NCBI GenBank assembly: GCA_038319025.1
Contig: JBBQCW010000001.1
Coordinates: forward strand, 248,001-312,000
Source of the DNA: JBBQCW01 sp038319025
GTDB lineage: Bacteria; Actinomycetota; Thermoleophilia; Solirubrobacterales; Solirubrobacteraceae
DNA length: 64,000 nucleotides
Reading direction: 5' to 3'
The position numbers were made by a program, and so were the translations under genes. Shown here in pieces: positions 52,788 to 62,521 of this stretch. The notes under the pieces were generated by a model. The model was not told the origin of the DNA. It saw only the letters and a program-made list of their open reading frames with translations, and did no database searches. Numbering within the stretch: position 1 is the first letter of the stretch; each line of letters starts with the position of its first letter.

Positions 52788-53803
52788 GCGGTCCGGCCCG
52801 CATTCAGACGCCTGACCTGATCCCCGACGAGGACGCACTGGACCGGTCGCTGCGCCCGCGGACTCTCGCGGAGTTCGTTGGCCAGGACGCGTTGCGCGAG
52901 CAGCTGTCGGTGTCCTTGGCCGCGGCCAGCGCCCGCGGTGAGGCGCTTGATCACGTGCTTCTGGCCGGGCCTCCAGGCCTGGGCAAGACGTCGTTGGCGC
53001 AGATTCTCGCTGCCGAACTCGACGTGCCGTTGGTGATGACCGCAGGCCCGGCGTTGGAGCGCAAGGGCGACATTGCGTCCTTCCTCACCGCCTTGGAGCC
53101 GCGCAGCATCTTCTTCGTCGACGAGATCCACCGACTGCCCCGCGCGCTGGAGGAGACGTTCTACCCGGCCATGGAGGATCAGCGGTTGCCGATCACGGTC
53201 GGCCAGGGCGCCGGCGCACGCGTGATGACCCTGGACCTGCCGCCGTTCACCCTGGTGGGCGCCACGACCCGCTCCGGCCTTCTGACGACCCCTCTGCGCG
53301 ACCGCTTCGGCATCCAACACCGCCTGGAGACGTACGAACCCGGCGATCTCGCCGCGATCGTCCGCCGCTCGGCCGCCATCCTGGACTGCTCGATCACCGA
53401 GGAGGGCGCCTGTGTGATCGCGGGCCGCAGCCGCGGAACTCCGCGTGTGGCCAACCGCTTGCTCAAGCGCGTCCGCGACTTCGCCCAAGTCCGTGGCAAC
53501 GGTGTCGTCGACGCGCGCATGGCGGACGAGGCGCTGGCGATGCTCGAGGTCGACGAGCGCGGTCTGGACCGCCTGGACCGAGCGATCCTCCGCGTCATAT
53601 GCGAACGCTTTGCCGGTGGCCCGGTGGGGCTTTCGACGCTGGCGGTCAGTGTGGGGGAGGAGCAGGACACGATCGAAGACGTCTACGAGCCCTTCCTGCT
53701 CCAGCAGGGCTTCCTCGCCCGCACGCCCCGCGGGCGCATCGCCACCGTTCACGCCTACACGCACCTGGGTCTCGACGCCCCGGAGGATTCCGGGCTGTTT
53801 TAG
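52784..53803 (+). CDS. ruvB: Holliday junction helicase RuvB
   Basis: AAA+ motor for branch migration. It has 339 residues. The Walker A loop is GPPGLGKTSLAQ, Walker B FFVDEIHRLP, sensor 1 TLVGATTRSGLL, and the arginine finger lies in the PLRDRFGI stretch. A winged-helix C-terminal domain ends RGRIATVHAYTHLGL. It is the last gene of ruvCAB and is followed by a hairpin at 53821. Confidence 0.97.
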   Translation: MSGPARIQTPDLIPDEDALDRSLRPRTLAEFVGQDALREQLSVSLAAASARGEALDHVLLAGPPGLGKTSLAQILAAELDVPLVMTAGPALERKGDIASFLTALEPRSIFFVDEIHRLPRALEETFYPAMEDQRLPITVGQGAGARVMTLDLPPFTLVGATTRSGLLTTPLRDRFGIQHRLETYEPGDLAAIVRRSAAILDCSITEEGACVIAGRSRGTPRVANRLLKRVRDFAQVRGNGVVDARMADEALAMLEVDERGLDRLDRAILRVICERFAGGPVGLSTLAVSVGEEQDTIEDVYEPFLLQQGFLARTPRGRIATVHAYTHLGLDAPEDSGLF

Positions 53804-53820
53804 ACGCTGCCGGTGCCTCG

Positions 53821-53840
53821 CCGTCGCCTGAGGGCGACGG
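53821..53840. terminator. hairpin downstream of ruvB
   Basis: CCGTCGCC, loop TGAG, GGCGACGG is a perfect eight-base stem 18 bases after the ruvB stop, without a T-tract. It is a likely end of the ruvCAB transcript. Confidence 0.5.
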
Positions 53841-53904
53841 GCCGACATGCCCGCTCGCGACATGGTGCTCCCAGAGGCCTGACGCGGCGCCGCGCGCCCT
53901 CCCG

Positions 53905-53910
53905 TACCCT
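53905..53910 (+). promoter_or_regulatory. -10 hexamer TACCCT of the zinc ribbon-PAS gene
   Basis: TACCCT ends eleven bases before the ATG at 53922, the largest spacing among the sites of this type. Confidence 0.4.
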
Positions 53911-53921
53911 TCCACGACCTC

Positions 53922-54371
53922 ATGGCCGTCCACTTCATCTGTCCCAGCTGCGGCAAGCGTTCCACGCAGGCCGACCGCAACGCCGGATTCCGCCGCGAGG
54001 CTCGCGGATGCACGGAGTGTGGCTTCGGTTTTCTGTTCGAACTGCTCGACGACTACTACCCCGCGCCGGACGCCGCGTTCTTCGTGTGCGACCAGGAAGG
54101 GCGGCTGATCGGGCTAGGTCGCGGCTCGCGCGAACTCACCGGGCTGACGGAGGAGCGCGTGATGGGGCGCCCCGTCAGCGAGGTCCTCGGACTGCGCTTT
54201 GAGGAGGAGCAGGATCCGGTGGGGACCGTCCTGGAGTGGGGCGTCCGCGCCCTGGGAAAGACCGTGCAGGTCAACGCAGAAGGGGATCTGCCCGCCGATG
54301 CGGTCGCCGACCTCTTTCCCGCCTACGATGACGACGGCGGCCTGCTACTCGTCCTCACCCCCGCGAAGTAG
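53922..54371 (+). CDS. zinc-ribbon plus PAS domain protein
   Basis: A 149-residue cytosolic protein. Two CxxC pairs (FICPSCGK and GCTECGF, at about 8-11 and 30-33) form a zinc ribbon. A PAS-like sensor domain (about 47-135) has DAAFFVCDQEGRLIGLGRGS, ELTGLTEERVMGRPVSEVLG and a C-terminal beta strand GGLLLVLTPAK. No output domain is present, so it may act by protein contact or DNA/RNA binding through the ribbon. It lies immediately before secDF, whose -10 overlaps its stop codon. Confidence 0.75.
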   Translation: MAVHFICPSCGKRSTQADRNAGFRREARGCTECGFGFLFELLDDYYPAPDAAFFVCDQEGRLIGLGRGSRELTGLTEERVMGRPVSEVLGLRFEEEQDPVGTVLEWGVRALGKTVQVNAEGDLPADAVADLFPAYDDDGGLLLVLTPAK

Positions 54372-54374
54372 GCT
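54369..54374 (+). promoter_or_regulatory. -10 hexamer TAGGCT of secDF
   Basis: TAGGCT contains the TAG stop of the preceding gene and ends nine bases before the secDF ATG. A GAGGAG stretch between them could serve as a ribosome binding site, so read-through translation is also possible. Confidence 0.4.
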
Positions 54375-54383
54375 GAGGAGCGC

Positions 54384-57317
54384 ATGAACAACCATCGCCG
54401 CAACCTGTTCGTCCTCGCGCTCGTTTTCGGGTTGCTCCTGGCCTCGCTGGCGGTCATCTTCACGCAGCCGACGAAGCTCGGGTTAGACCTCAAGGGCGGC
54501 ACGTCACTCGTCTACCAGGCCAAGCCGACCAAGCAGTCCAAGGTCACCGGCGACTCGATCAACCGCGCTATCGAGATCATGCGGGCCCGCGTCGACACCC
54601 TCGGCGTGTCCGAGCCGGAGATCCTGCGCTCGGGTGCCGACCAGATCGTCGTCAACCTGCCGGCCGTTCAGAACGCTGCTGAAGCTGAGAAGCAGGTCGG
54701 GACCGTCGCCCAGCTGCACTTCTACGACTGGGAGACGAACGTCCTCGGTCCGAACTGCAAGCCGGACGCAAGCAACTCCGCGGTCACGGGTGGCCCGAAC
54801 GCCGGCAGCGCCGCCGCTCTTACGCACTACAACGCCGTCAAGCTCGCTGCCTCCTGCCCGCCGAAGGTCAGCGCCAACGCTACGACCTCGGGGTCGTACT
54901 ACCTCGTCAACTCGGGGACCAAGCCGGTCACCGTGACGCTCGCCTCCGGCAAGCCCAAGGTCTACTTGCCCCGCAGCGTCATCGCCGGTCCCGAGGACAC
55001 CGAGGCCGGCCTTTACACCGGCTTCAAGGCCGACACGCAGCCCGCTGGAACCAGCGTCGTCAAGGTGCCCGAGGGAACGATCGTGGTCGCCGGTCAAGCC
55101 AGCGGCAAGAACGGCAACGGCCCGCCTCTCGGCTACTTCGTGCTCAACGACGATCCGGCGCTCAAGGGCACCGACATCACCGACCCCAAGCAAGGCTTCA
55201 GCAACGGCGCCACCGGTTCCGGCGAGCCCAACGTCACCTTCAGCTTCACCGACAAGGGCCAGAGCATCTGGCAGAAGACCACCCGTGCGATCGCTCAGCG
55301 CGGGCAGGAGCAGCAGCTCCCGGGCACCCAGGCCTCGGATGCGTTCCAGCACTTCGCGATCGTGCTGGACAACCAGCTGATCTCGGTCCCGCACATCGAC
55401 TTCACGGAGAACCCGGACGGGATCGACGGGAGCAACGGTTCGGAGATCTCCGGCGGCTTCACGATCGAGTCTGCACAGCGGTTGGCCAACCTGCTGCAGA
55501 CGGGCGCCCTGCCGATCAAGCTCGAGCTGATCTCCAACTCCCAGGTGTCCGCCACCCTGGGCAAGCAGGCGCTGCACCAGGGCATCATCGCGGGCATCAT
55601 CGGCTTCGCCCTCGTGGCGATCTTCCTGCTGATCTTCTACCGCGTGCTCGGCGTCATCGCCGTCGGTGCGCTCTTGATCTACACCGTTTACCTGTTCGCG
55701 CTGCTGAAGCTGATTCCGATCACGCTGACGCTGCCCGGTATCGCCGGTCTCGTGCTGACGATCGGTGTGGCGGCGGACGCGAACATCGTGATCTTCGAGC
55801 GCGTCAAGGAAGAGATCCGTAACGGCCGATCGGTCCGGGCCGGCATCGCGACGGGCTACAAAAAGGGCATCGCGGCGATCATCGACGCGAACGTCGTCAC
55901 GATCATGGTCGCGTTCATCCTCTTCATCCTGGCCACGGCCGGGGTTAAGGGCTTCGCCTTCACGCTCGGCGTCGGCACGCTGACCTCCCTGTTCACGGCC
56001 GTCGTGGCCACGCAGGCGGTGCTCGGCACCTTGGGCGACTCGCGGATCATCTCCAGCCCTTCGGCACTCGGCGTGACCAAGACGGACAAGCAGCGCTGGC
56101 GCTTTGACTTCATGGGGTACTCGAAGTACTTCTTCGCGTTCTCCGGCGTGATCTTGGCCATCGGTGCGCTTTCGATCGGCGCGAACGGCCTGAACTTCGG
56201 CATCGACTTCAAGTCCGGGACGCAGGTCAAGGTCGCGCTCGCGCAGCCCGCGACGGTGCAGCAGGTTCGCGACGTGGTCGGCACGGTGGCCGGGATCAAC
56301 GGGGCGGATGCCAAGATCCAGTCCGAGCAGAGCAAGGATCTGGGCGCGAACGCATTCTCCATTCAGACGCCCACGCTGACCCCCACGCAGAGCACCGCCG
56401 TCACCAAGAGCCTCACGGCAAAGTTCGGCGTCAAACAGTCCAACACCACGACCATCGGCCCGACGTTCGGTCAGACGGTCGCCCGTGGCGCGATCATCGC
56501 CATCATCGCCTCGCTGCTGGTGATCAGCGCTTACATCGCACTGCGCTTCGAGTGGAAGTACGCCGTGCCGGTGCTGATCGCGCTCATGCACGACCTGCTC
56601 ATCACCGCCGGCGTCTACTCGCTCACCGGGTTTGAGGTGACGACGTCAACGGTGGCCGCGCTGCTGACCATCCTGGGCTTCTCGCTGTACGACACGATCA
56701 TCGTGTTCGACCGTGTGCGAGAGAACGTGCCGCGCATGCCGCGCGCCGGGTTTGCGCAGATCGTGAACCGGTCGATGTCGGAGGTCTTCACGCGCTCGCT
56801 GGCGACCTCGGCGTGCACCAGCATTCCCATCCTCGCGCTGCTCATCTTCGGCGGCCAGACGCTGCGCGACTTTGCGTTCGCACTGCTTGTCGGCGTGATC
56901 TCCGGCGCCTACTCGTCGATCTTCATCGCCTCACCGGTGCTCACGCGCTGGAAGGAGCGCGAGCCCATGTACGTGCGCCGAACGGCCCGCATCGCCGAAG
57001 CCCATGGCGGCGTCGTCCCGGCCTTCGCCGAGGCGCGTGAAGGGGAGGCCCCGGTTGACGTACCGCTGCCCGAGCGCAAGGCCCGCACACGGCTCACCTC
57101 ACCAGACGATCCTGATCGTGGCGTGTCCAAGGCGGAGTTCGACGCGATGGTCGCCGACCTGCACGGTGATGCGCCCGCGGTGGCGACCGACGACCCCGAG
57201 CCGCCCAAGCCCAAGCCTGATTCGTCGGCCGACGCACTCCCCGAGGACGTCGTCATGAAGGATCAACCCAAGAAACCCAAGACCCCGCGCAACCGCAAGC
57301 ACGGACGGAGCCGCTGA
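54384..57317 (+). CDS. secDF: protein translocase SecD-SecF fusion
   Basis: Uses the proton gradient to assist export after SecYEG. A single 977-residue chain holds SecD (about 1-560) and SecF (about 570-870). SecD shows LGLDLKGGTSLVYQ, the large extracytoplasmic P1 domain and TIGVAADANIVIFERVKEE. SecF shows LNFGIDFKSGTQVKVAL and a second helix bundle with SLYDTIIVFDRVREN. The C-terminal 100 residues are charged, ending in a Lys/Arg-rich cytoplasmic tail (KPKTPRNRKHGRSR). Most actinobacteria keep secD and secF as separate genes, so the fusion is notable. No yajC lies upstream. Confidence 0.93.
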   Translation: MNNHRRNLFVLALVFGLLLASLAVIFTQPTKLGLDLKGGTSLVYQAKPTKQSKVTGDSINRAIEIMRARVDTLGVSEPEILRSGADQIVVNLPAVQNAAEAEKQVGTVAQLHFYDWETNVLGPNCKPDASNSAVTGGPNAGSAAALTHYNAVKLAASCPPKVSANATTSGSYYLVNSGTKPVTVTLASGKPKVYLPRSVIAGPEDTEAGLYTGFKADTQPAGTSVVKVPEGTIVVAGQASGKNGNGPPLGYFVLNDDPALKGTDITDPKQGFSNGATGSGEPNVTFSFTDKGQSIWQKTTRAIAQRGQEQQLPGTQASDAFQHFAIVLDNQLISVPHIDFTENPDGIDGSNGSEISGGFTIESAQRLANLLQTGALPIKLELISNSQVSATLGKQALHQGIIAGIIGFALVAIFLLIFYRVLGVIAVGALLIYTVYLFALLKLIPITLTLPGIAGLVLTIGVAADANIVIFERVKEEIRNGRSVRAGIATGYKKGIAAIIDANVVTIMVAFILFILATAGVKGFAFTLGVGTLTSLFTAVVATQAVLGTLGDSRIISSPSALGVTKTDKQRWRFDFMGYSKYFFAFSGVILAIGALSIGANGLNFGIDFKSGTQVKVALAQPATVQQVRDVVGTVAGINGADAKIQSEQSKDLGANAFSIQTPTLTPTQSTAVTKSLTAKFGVKQSNTTTIGPTFGQTVARGAIIAIIASLLVISAYIALRFEWKYAVPVLIALMHDLLITAGVYSLTGFEVTTSTVAALLTILGFSLYDTIIVFDRVRENVPRMPRAGFAQIVNRSMSEVFTRSLATSACTSIPILALLIFGGQTLRDFAFALLVGVISGAYSSIFIASPVLTRWKEREPMYVRRTARIAEAHGGVVPAFAEAREGEAPVDVPLPERKARTRLTSPDDPDRGVSKAEFDAMVADLHGDAPAVATDDPEPPKPKPDSSADALPEDVVMKDQPKKPKTPRNRKHGRSR

Positions 57318-57318
57318 C

Positions 57319-57597
57319 ATGGCCATGCTCGCCTGGATCATGATGGGCCTTGCCGTTTGGCATTTCACGGTCTTCCTGCCGGACCACGAGTGGGGCGGCA
57401 TCGTCGGCGCATTCCTCGGCGCGCTCTTCGGCGCCGTCATCTTCGGGTTCGCCATCAACGGGTTCACCGTGCCCGGCGAAAGCACCACGCACCTGCTGAC
57501 CGCGTTGGAGGCGATCCCTGGCGCGCTGCTGGGCATCGGTCTCATGTATTTCATCGGCGTGCGCCAGGAGCGCAACGCCGAAGCACCGCCCGCTTAG
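57319..57597 (+). CDS. small membrane protein downstream of secDF
   Basis: A 92-residue protein with three hydrophobic segments (MLAWIMMGLAVWHFTVFL, GIVGAFLGALFGAVIFGFAI, and ALEAIPGALLGIGLMYFIGV) and a polar tail. Glycine-rich helices resemble small GlsB/YeaQ-type proteins but no family motif is certain. It starts one base after the secDF stop, so it should be co-transcribed and could be an accessory of the translocase. Function unknown. Confidence 0.65.
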   Translation: MAMLAWIMMGLAVWHFTVFLPDHEWGGIVGAFLGALFGAVIFGFAINGFTVPGESTTHLLTALEAIPGALLGIGLMYFIGVRQERNAEAPPA

Positions 57598-57664
57598 CGC
57601 CGTGGCGTAGCGCCGAACTCCGCAGATTGCGGGCCGGGCGGCCGGTTCCGTCACGCGGGACGCC

Positions 57665-57670
57665 TACGCT
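57665..57670 (+). promoter_or_regulatory. -10 hexamer TACGCT of recJ
   Basis: TACGCT ends nine bases before the recJ ATG at 57680. Confidence 0.5.
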
Positions 57671-57679
57671 CGGTGCCAT

Positions 57680-60127
57680 ATGGATGCGCTCCTCGACATT
57701 CCCGCCGTGCCCTGGGCCGTCGTCGACACGCTGTCTACGGAACTGCAGGTGAGTACCGCCTTTGCGCAGGTCCTGGCGCGGCGCGGGCTCACCGACGCTG
57801 CGACCGCCCGGGCGTTTCTGGAGCCCTCCGCGTTGCACGATCCGATGCTCATGGGCGACATGCCGCTCGCCTGCGAGCGCATCCTGCACCATGTAAGCGT
57901 CGGCAGCCAGATCACGGTGCATGGCGACTACGACTGCGACGGCGTAACGTCGACGGTCATCTTGGTGGGCGCCTTGCGGGGCCTGGGCGCCAATGTCGAT
58001 TGGTTCTTGCCCAGCCGGACGGAGGACGGGTACGGATTGGCGCTGGACACGGTTGCGCGGCTCGCCGAGCGCGGAACGCAACTGCTGATCACGGTCGACT
58101 GCGGAATCACCGCCGTGGATGAGGTTGCCGCGGCCGGTGCCGCCGGCATGGAGGTGATCGTCACCGACCATCACCAGCCGCGTGCGGACGGTCGTCTTCC
58201 TGACGCCCCGCTCGTGCATCCAGGGCGCGGCGGCTACCCGTTCGAGTGGCTGTGCGCCGCGGCGGTGGCGCACAAACTGCACCGCGCGCTGCTGTCGGCC
58301 TCCGGTGGCGACCCCGCCAACGCCGACTCCGACCTTGATCTCGTCGCCTTGGCCACCGTTGCGGATTGCGTCCCGCTGCGCGGCGAGAACCGGCGACTGG
58401 TGCGCGACGGGCTGCACGCGATCTCAGGCACCCGTCGGCCAGGGCTCCGTGCCCTGATGCGGGTGGCGCAGCTGGACCCGAGCGCAGTCGACGCCCGGGC
58501 CTTGGGCTTTCGGCTAGGGCCGCGGATCAACGCCGCCGGGCGTGTACACCGCGCTGACGCGGGCGTGGAACTGATGCTCACCGACGATCCGGTGCGCGCC
58601 GACGAGATCGCCCAGGAACTGGACCGAGCGAACGGCGAGCGCAAGCACGTCGAGACACGCATCCTGTTCGAGGCCGAGGCCCAGGCCCGCCAGTTCGAGG
58701 GGGCGCCGGCGTTCGTCCTGGCCGGCGAGGGTTGGCATCCGGGCGTTATCGGGATCGTGGCCGCTCGCATCGCCGAGCGCCACCATCGGCCCACGCTCAT
58801 GATCGCGCTGGACGGCGAGACGGGCACCGGGTCAGGACGCTCCATCGAGAGCTTTGACCTGCTGGCGGCACTTGACGCTTCAGCCGAGCATCTGCTCCGC
58901 CACGGTGGCCACCGCGCAGCGGCCGGCTGCACCGTGGCCGCGGATCAGGTCGACGCTCTGCGCGCTGCGTTCACCGCGCACGCTGCCGCCACGCTGACGG
59001 AGGAGGACCTGCTCCCCCGCGAGCATGTCGACGCCGTCGTCGCCGGGGATGAGCTCGGGATGGCGCTGTGTGAGGAACTTCTCACCCTTGAGCCGCTGGG
59101 CATGGGGAATCCCGAGCCGTCGTTGTTGGTTCCCGCTGCGCGGCTGACCGACGTGCGGACGATGGGGGAGGGCAAACACGTGCGCTTCACCGTCCGGTCG
59201 GGCTCCGTGCGCGCCAGCGCCGTGGCGTTCGGGCGCGGCTCGCTGCCGCCGGAGGCCGCAGACGGGATCGACGCCGCCTTCACGCTCGAGCGCAACGAGT
59301 GGAACGGCGCCGTCGAAGCTCGGCTCCGGTTGCGCGCGACGACGCTCACGGCGCCGGCCGCAATAACCTCGTTCCGCGGCGACGGAGAAGACGGCTCGGA
59401 TGCCGCCGCGGACCTGGCGCTGCTGCTGGCCGCGGCCACCGGAGCCGGGGAGGAGCCGGCACCGGCCAGCTCCGCAGCGCCGGCCCGCCACATCCATGAC
59501 CGCCGCGGTCGCGGGGCGGCCGGAACGATCGGCGCACTGGTGGGCACCGGCGAGTCCGTGCTCGTCGTCTGTGCTGACGGGGAGGCGCGGCGCAGTCACC
59601 TGGCAGGTCGCACGGGCGGGTTTTCGCTTGCCGAATACGAGGATCTCCTCGAGGCGCCGGAGCGAGCCGCCGGGTACGTACACCTGGTCGCCCTTGATCC
59701 TCCGGCCACGGCTCAGCAGGACGCCGCCCTGCGTGCCGGCCGAGCAGACGGATTCACGCATCTGGCCTGGGGCCAGCCTGAGCTACGCTTCGCGCTAGAT
59801 GTTCACACCGCCCGCCACGACCTGCGGCCCCCACTGGCCGGCCTGTTTCGCGCCCTCCGCGATCGTGGGCCGGCGGGCGGCGACGACCTGCGGCGGCTCG
59901 CCTTCGAAGACGGCCGCGACCTGCGGCTCACCGCGCGTCTGCTCCGCGTCATGCACGAGCTTGATCTGCTCCACATCGATGGGGACGACCACGACGTTGC
60001 GCGGGTCGGTCTGCGCCCCCCGGCAGGTCAGGTCGACCTCGATGCGTCGCCGACGTTCCGCGCCTCTGCGACCGCTCGTGTGGAGGCCGACCGATGGCTG
60101 ACCTCAGTCGCGACGCAGGCGGCGTGA
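57680..60127 (+). CDS. recJ: single-stranded-DNA exonuclease RecJ
   Basis: A 5'-3' exonuclease of the DHH family used in recombination and mismatch repair. It has 815 residues. The metal sites are in ITVHGDYDCDGVTST, LITVDCGITAVDE and IVTDHHQPRAD; the DHHA1 domain has GSGRSIESFDLLAAL and HGGHRAAAG. An OB-like domain follows (about 470-560), then a C-terminal extension of about 250 residues (Ala-rich, with a winged-helix-like end). The extension is longer than in E. coli RecJ (577 residues), as in several Gram-positives. The stop overlaps the start chosen for rel. Confidence 0.92.
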   Translation: MDALLDIPAVPWAVVDTLSTELQVSTAFAQVLARRGLTDAATARAFLEPSALHDPMLMGDMPLACERILHHVSVGSQITVHGDYDCDGVTSTVILVGALRGLGANVDWFLPSRTEDGYGLALDTVARLAERGTQLLITVDCGITAVDEVAAAGAAGMEVIVTDHHQPRADGRLPDAPLVHPGRGGYPFEWLCAAAVAHKLHRALLSASGGDPANADSDLDLVALATVADCVPLRGENRRLVRDGLHAISGTRRPGLRALMRVAQLDPSAVDARALGFRLGPRINAAGRVHRADAGVELMLTDDPVRADEIAQELDRANGERKHVETRILFEAEAQARQFEGAPAFVLAGEGWHPGVIGIVAARIAERHHRPTLMIALDGETGTGSGRSIESFDLLAALDASAEHLLRHGGHRAAAGCTVAADQVDALRAAFTAHAAATLTEEDLLPREHVDAVVAGDELGMALCEELLTLEPLGMGNPEPSLLVPAARLTDVRTMGEGKHVRFTVRSGSVRASAVAFGRGSLPPEAADGIDAAFTLERNEWNGAVEARLRLRATTLTAPAAITSFRGDGEDGSDAAADLALLLAAATGAGEEPAPASSAAPARHIHDRRGRGAAGTIGALVGTGESVLVVCADGEARRSHLAGRTGGFSLAEYEDLLEAPERAAGYVHLVALDPPATAQQDAALRAGRADGFTHLAWGQPELRFALDVHTARHDLRPPLAGLFRALRDRGPAGGDDLRRLAFEDGRDLRLTARLLRVMHELDLLHIDGDDHDVARVGLRPPAGQVDLDASPTFRASATARVEADRWLTSVATQAA

Positions 60128-62505
60128 GCGCAGCGCCTCCGGCTGACGACGGCTCGCCGATCGTCTTGGACGACCGCCGTATTCGCTCGGAGCCGGGGTC
60201 GACCACCCGCGTCTCACGTGGCCCGGTCGATGCTCTGCACGATCAGCATCTGCCGTTGGACGACACCCGCTTCACCGACGCGGAGCGGCGCATGCTCGGC
60301 GACATCTTCGCCATCGTCGAGGAGCACGCGGCGGACGCTGCGATGGAGATCGACCGCGCGGCGGTGATCGACGCATTTCTCTTCGCCTGCGAGCACCACG
60401 CCGACCAGCGGCGCAAGTCGGGCGAGGCCTTCATCATCCACCCCGTCGGCGTGGCGAAGATCTGCGCCGGCATGCGACTGGATACCGAGACGCTGGTCGC
60501 CGCCCTGCTGCACGACACGGTCGAGGACACGACAGCCTCGCTCGATGAGGTCCGTGAGCAGTTCGGGGATGAGGTCGCCGCGCTGGTCGACGGCGTCACG
60601 AAGCTGACGGGCATCACGTTCCAGTCACGCGACGAGGCCCAGGCCGAGAACTACCGCAAGATGATGATCGCGATGGCCACGGATATCCGGGTCATCCTGA
60701 TCAAGCTCGCCGACCGTCTGCACAACATGCGCACCATCGCTGCCATGCCCAAGCAGAAGCAAATTGAGAAGGCCAAGGAGACGCTGGAGATCTACGCGCC
60801 GATCGCGCACCGGCTGGGCATCCACGCGATCAAGTGGGAGCTGGAGGATCTGGCTTTCGCTGCGCTGCACCCGCGCAAGTACCAGGAGATCAAGGGCCTG
60901 GTCAACCAGCAGCGCGAGGAGCGCGAGACGTACGTCGTCAAGGCGGGCGAGTACCTGCGCCGTGAACTGGAGGCGCTGGGCATCGAGGCCGAGATCTCCG
61001 GACGCGCCAAACACTTCTACTCCATCTATTCCAAGATGACGAAGAAGAGCCGCGAGTTCAACGAGATCTATGACCTCACCGCGATGCGGGTGGTCGTCCC
61101 GTCGGTGAAGGATTGCTACGGCGCGGTGGGCGTCATCCACTCGCTGTGGAAGCCACTGCCGGGGCGTTTCAAGGACTTCATCGCGATGCCGAAGTTCAAC
61201 ATGTACCAGTCGCTGCATACGACGGTGATCGGGCCTGAGGGCCTGCCGCTGGAGATCCAGATTCGCACGCTGGAGATGCACGACATGGCCGAACTGGGCG
61301 TCGCAGCGCACTGGATCTACAAGGAAGGGCGGCGCCCGGGCGCCAAGGGCACGCGACAGGCGGTCGAAGGAGAGGCGAAGCTCAAATGGCTGCGCTCCAT
61401 GCTCGACTGGCAGCAGGAACTCGCGGACCCGAAGGAGTTCGTCGACAACCTGAAGGTCGATCTCTTCGACGAGGAGGTTTTTGTCTTCACGCCCAAGGGC
61501 GAAGTGAAGTCGCTCGCCGTCGGCGCCACCCCGCTGGACTTTGCCTATGAGGTCCACACCGATGTAGGTCATCGCACCGTCGGGGCGAAGGTCAACGGCA
61601 AGATAGTGCCGCTGCATTACGAGTTGAAGAGCGGCGACATCGTCGAGATCATCACCACCAACCGGGACCGCGGTCCCTCTCGCGACTGGGTGACGATCGT
61701 GCGCACCACGCGCGCCCGCAACAAGATCAAGCAGTGGTTCAAGGCCGAGTCTCGCGAGGACACCGAGCACACCGGGCGACAGCTGCTGCAGGAACATCTG
61801 GGCAAGGCAGGGCTGCCGGCCCAGAAGGTGACGGGCTCGCCGCTGCTGGCCGATGTGATCCGCGAGATGGGTTTCCGCAAGGCCGACGACTTCTACATCG
61901 CGCTCGGCGGAGCAAAGATCTCGCCGAAGGTTGTCGTCAACAAGGTCCTGCAGCGCCTCAAGCAGGGCGAGGCGGCGGAGACCGACGCCACGGCAGCGCA
62001 GGACCTCATCACCCCGGGCTCACGCCGGCGCGCGCCGACGGGTTCCTCGGCGACCTACGGGATCAGCGTCGACGGCGTCGACGACGTGATGTTGCGGATG
62101 GCCAAATGCTGCCTGCCGGTGCCTGGCGATCCAATCGTCGGGTACGTGTCGCTGGGGCGTGGCATCACGATCCACCGCGACGACTGCCCCAATACGGCGG
62201 CGCTGCGCAAGGATCCCGAGCGGTTCGTGCGGGTGGCCTGGGAAGGCGACCATGAGACGTCGTTCAAGGTCGAGATCCAGATCGACGCCTACGATCGCCA
62301 CCGGCTTCTGGAGGAGCTGTCGCGGACGTTCGCCGAAGCCGGGATCAACATCGTCGAGGCACGCTGCCTCGTGCAGCGCCCCATGGTGCGCAACAACTTC
62401 GTGGTCGAAGTGGCCGACACCCAGGCACTGAAGGCGACGATCGGTCGCCTGCGCAACATCGACGGGGTGTTCGACGCGTTCCGCGTGACCCCGGGCGCCG
62501 GCTGA
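60124..62505 (+). CDS. relA: (p)ppGpp synthetase/hydrolase Rel
   Basis: Bifunctional stringent-response enzyme of 793 residues. The HD hydrolase domain has the HD pair in ALLHDTVEDT (H130, D131). The synthetase domain has FYSIYSKMTKKSREFNEIYDL and KFNMYQSLHTTVIGPEG. It is followed by a TGS domain (VFVFTPKGEVKSLAVGATPLDFAYEVHTDVG), a helical/zinc-finger-like region with MAKCCLPVPGD and a C-terminal ACT domain (about 710-793). GTG 60124 is preferred over ATG 60094 because it gives the four-base GTGA overlap with recJ and the extra residues are unconserved. Confidence 0.96.
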   Translation: MSAAPPADDGSPIVLDDRRIRSEPGSTTRVSRGPVDALHDQHLPLDDTRFTDAERRMLGDIFAIVEEHAADAAMEIDRAAVIDAFLFACEHHADQRRKSGEAFIIHPVGVAKICAGMRLDTETLVAALLHDTVEDTTASLDEVREQFGDEVAALVDGVTKLTGITFQSRDEAQAENYRKMMIAMATDIRVILIKLADRLHNMRTIAAMPKQKQIEKAKETLEIYAPIAHRLGIHAIKWELEDLAFAALHPRKYQEIKGLVNQQREERETYVVKAGEYLRRELEALGIEAEISGRAKHFYSIYSKMTKKSREFNEIYDLTAMRVVVPSVKDCYGAVGVIHSLWKPLPGRFKDFIAMPKFNMYQSLHTTVIGPEGLPLEIQIRTLEMHDMAELGVAAHWIYKEGRRPGAKGTRQAVEGEAKLKWLRSMLDWQQELADPKEFVDNLKVDLFDEEVFVFTPKGEVKSLAVGATPLDFAYEVHTDVGHRTVGAKVNGKIVPLHYELKSGDIVEIITTNRDRGPSRDWVTIVRTTRARNKIKQWFKAESREDTEHTGRQLLQEHLGKAGLPAQKVTGSPLLADVIREMGFRKADDFYIALGGAKISPKVVVNKVLQRLKQGEAAETDATAAQDLITPGSRRRAPTGSSATYGISVDGVDDVMLRMAKCCLPVPGDPIVGYVSLGRGITIHRDDCPNTAALRKDPERFVRVAWEGDHETSFKVEIQIDAYDRHRLLEELSRTFAEAGINIVEARCLVQRPMVRNNFVVEVADTQALKATIGRLRNIDGVFDAFRVTPGAG

Positions 62506-62521
62506 GTCCGCGGCTGGCGGC

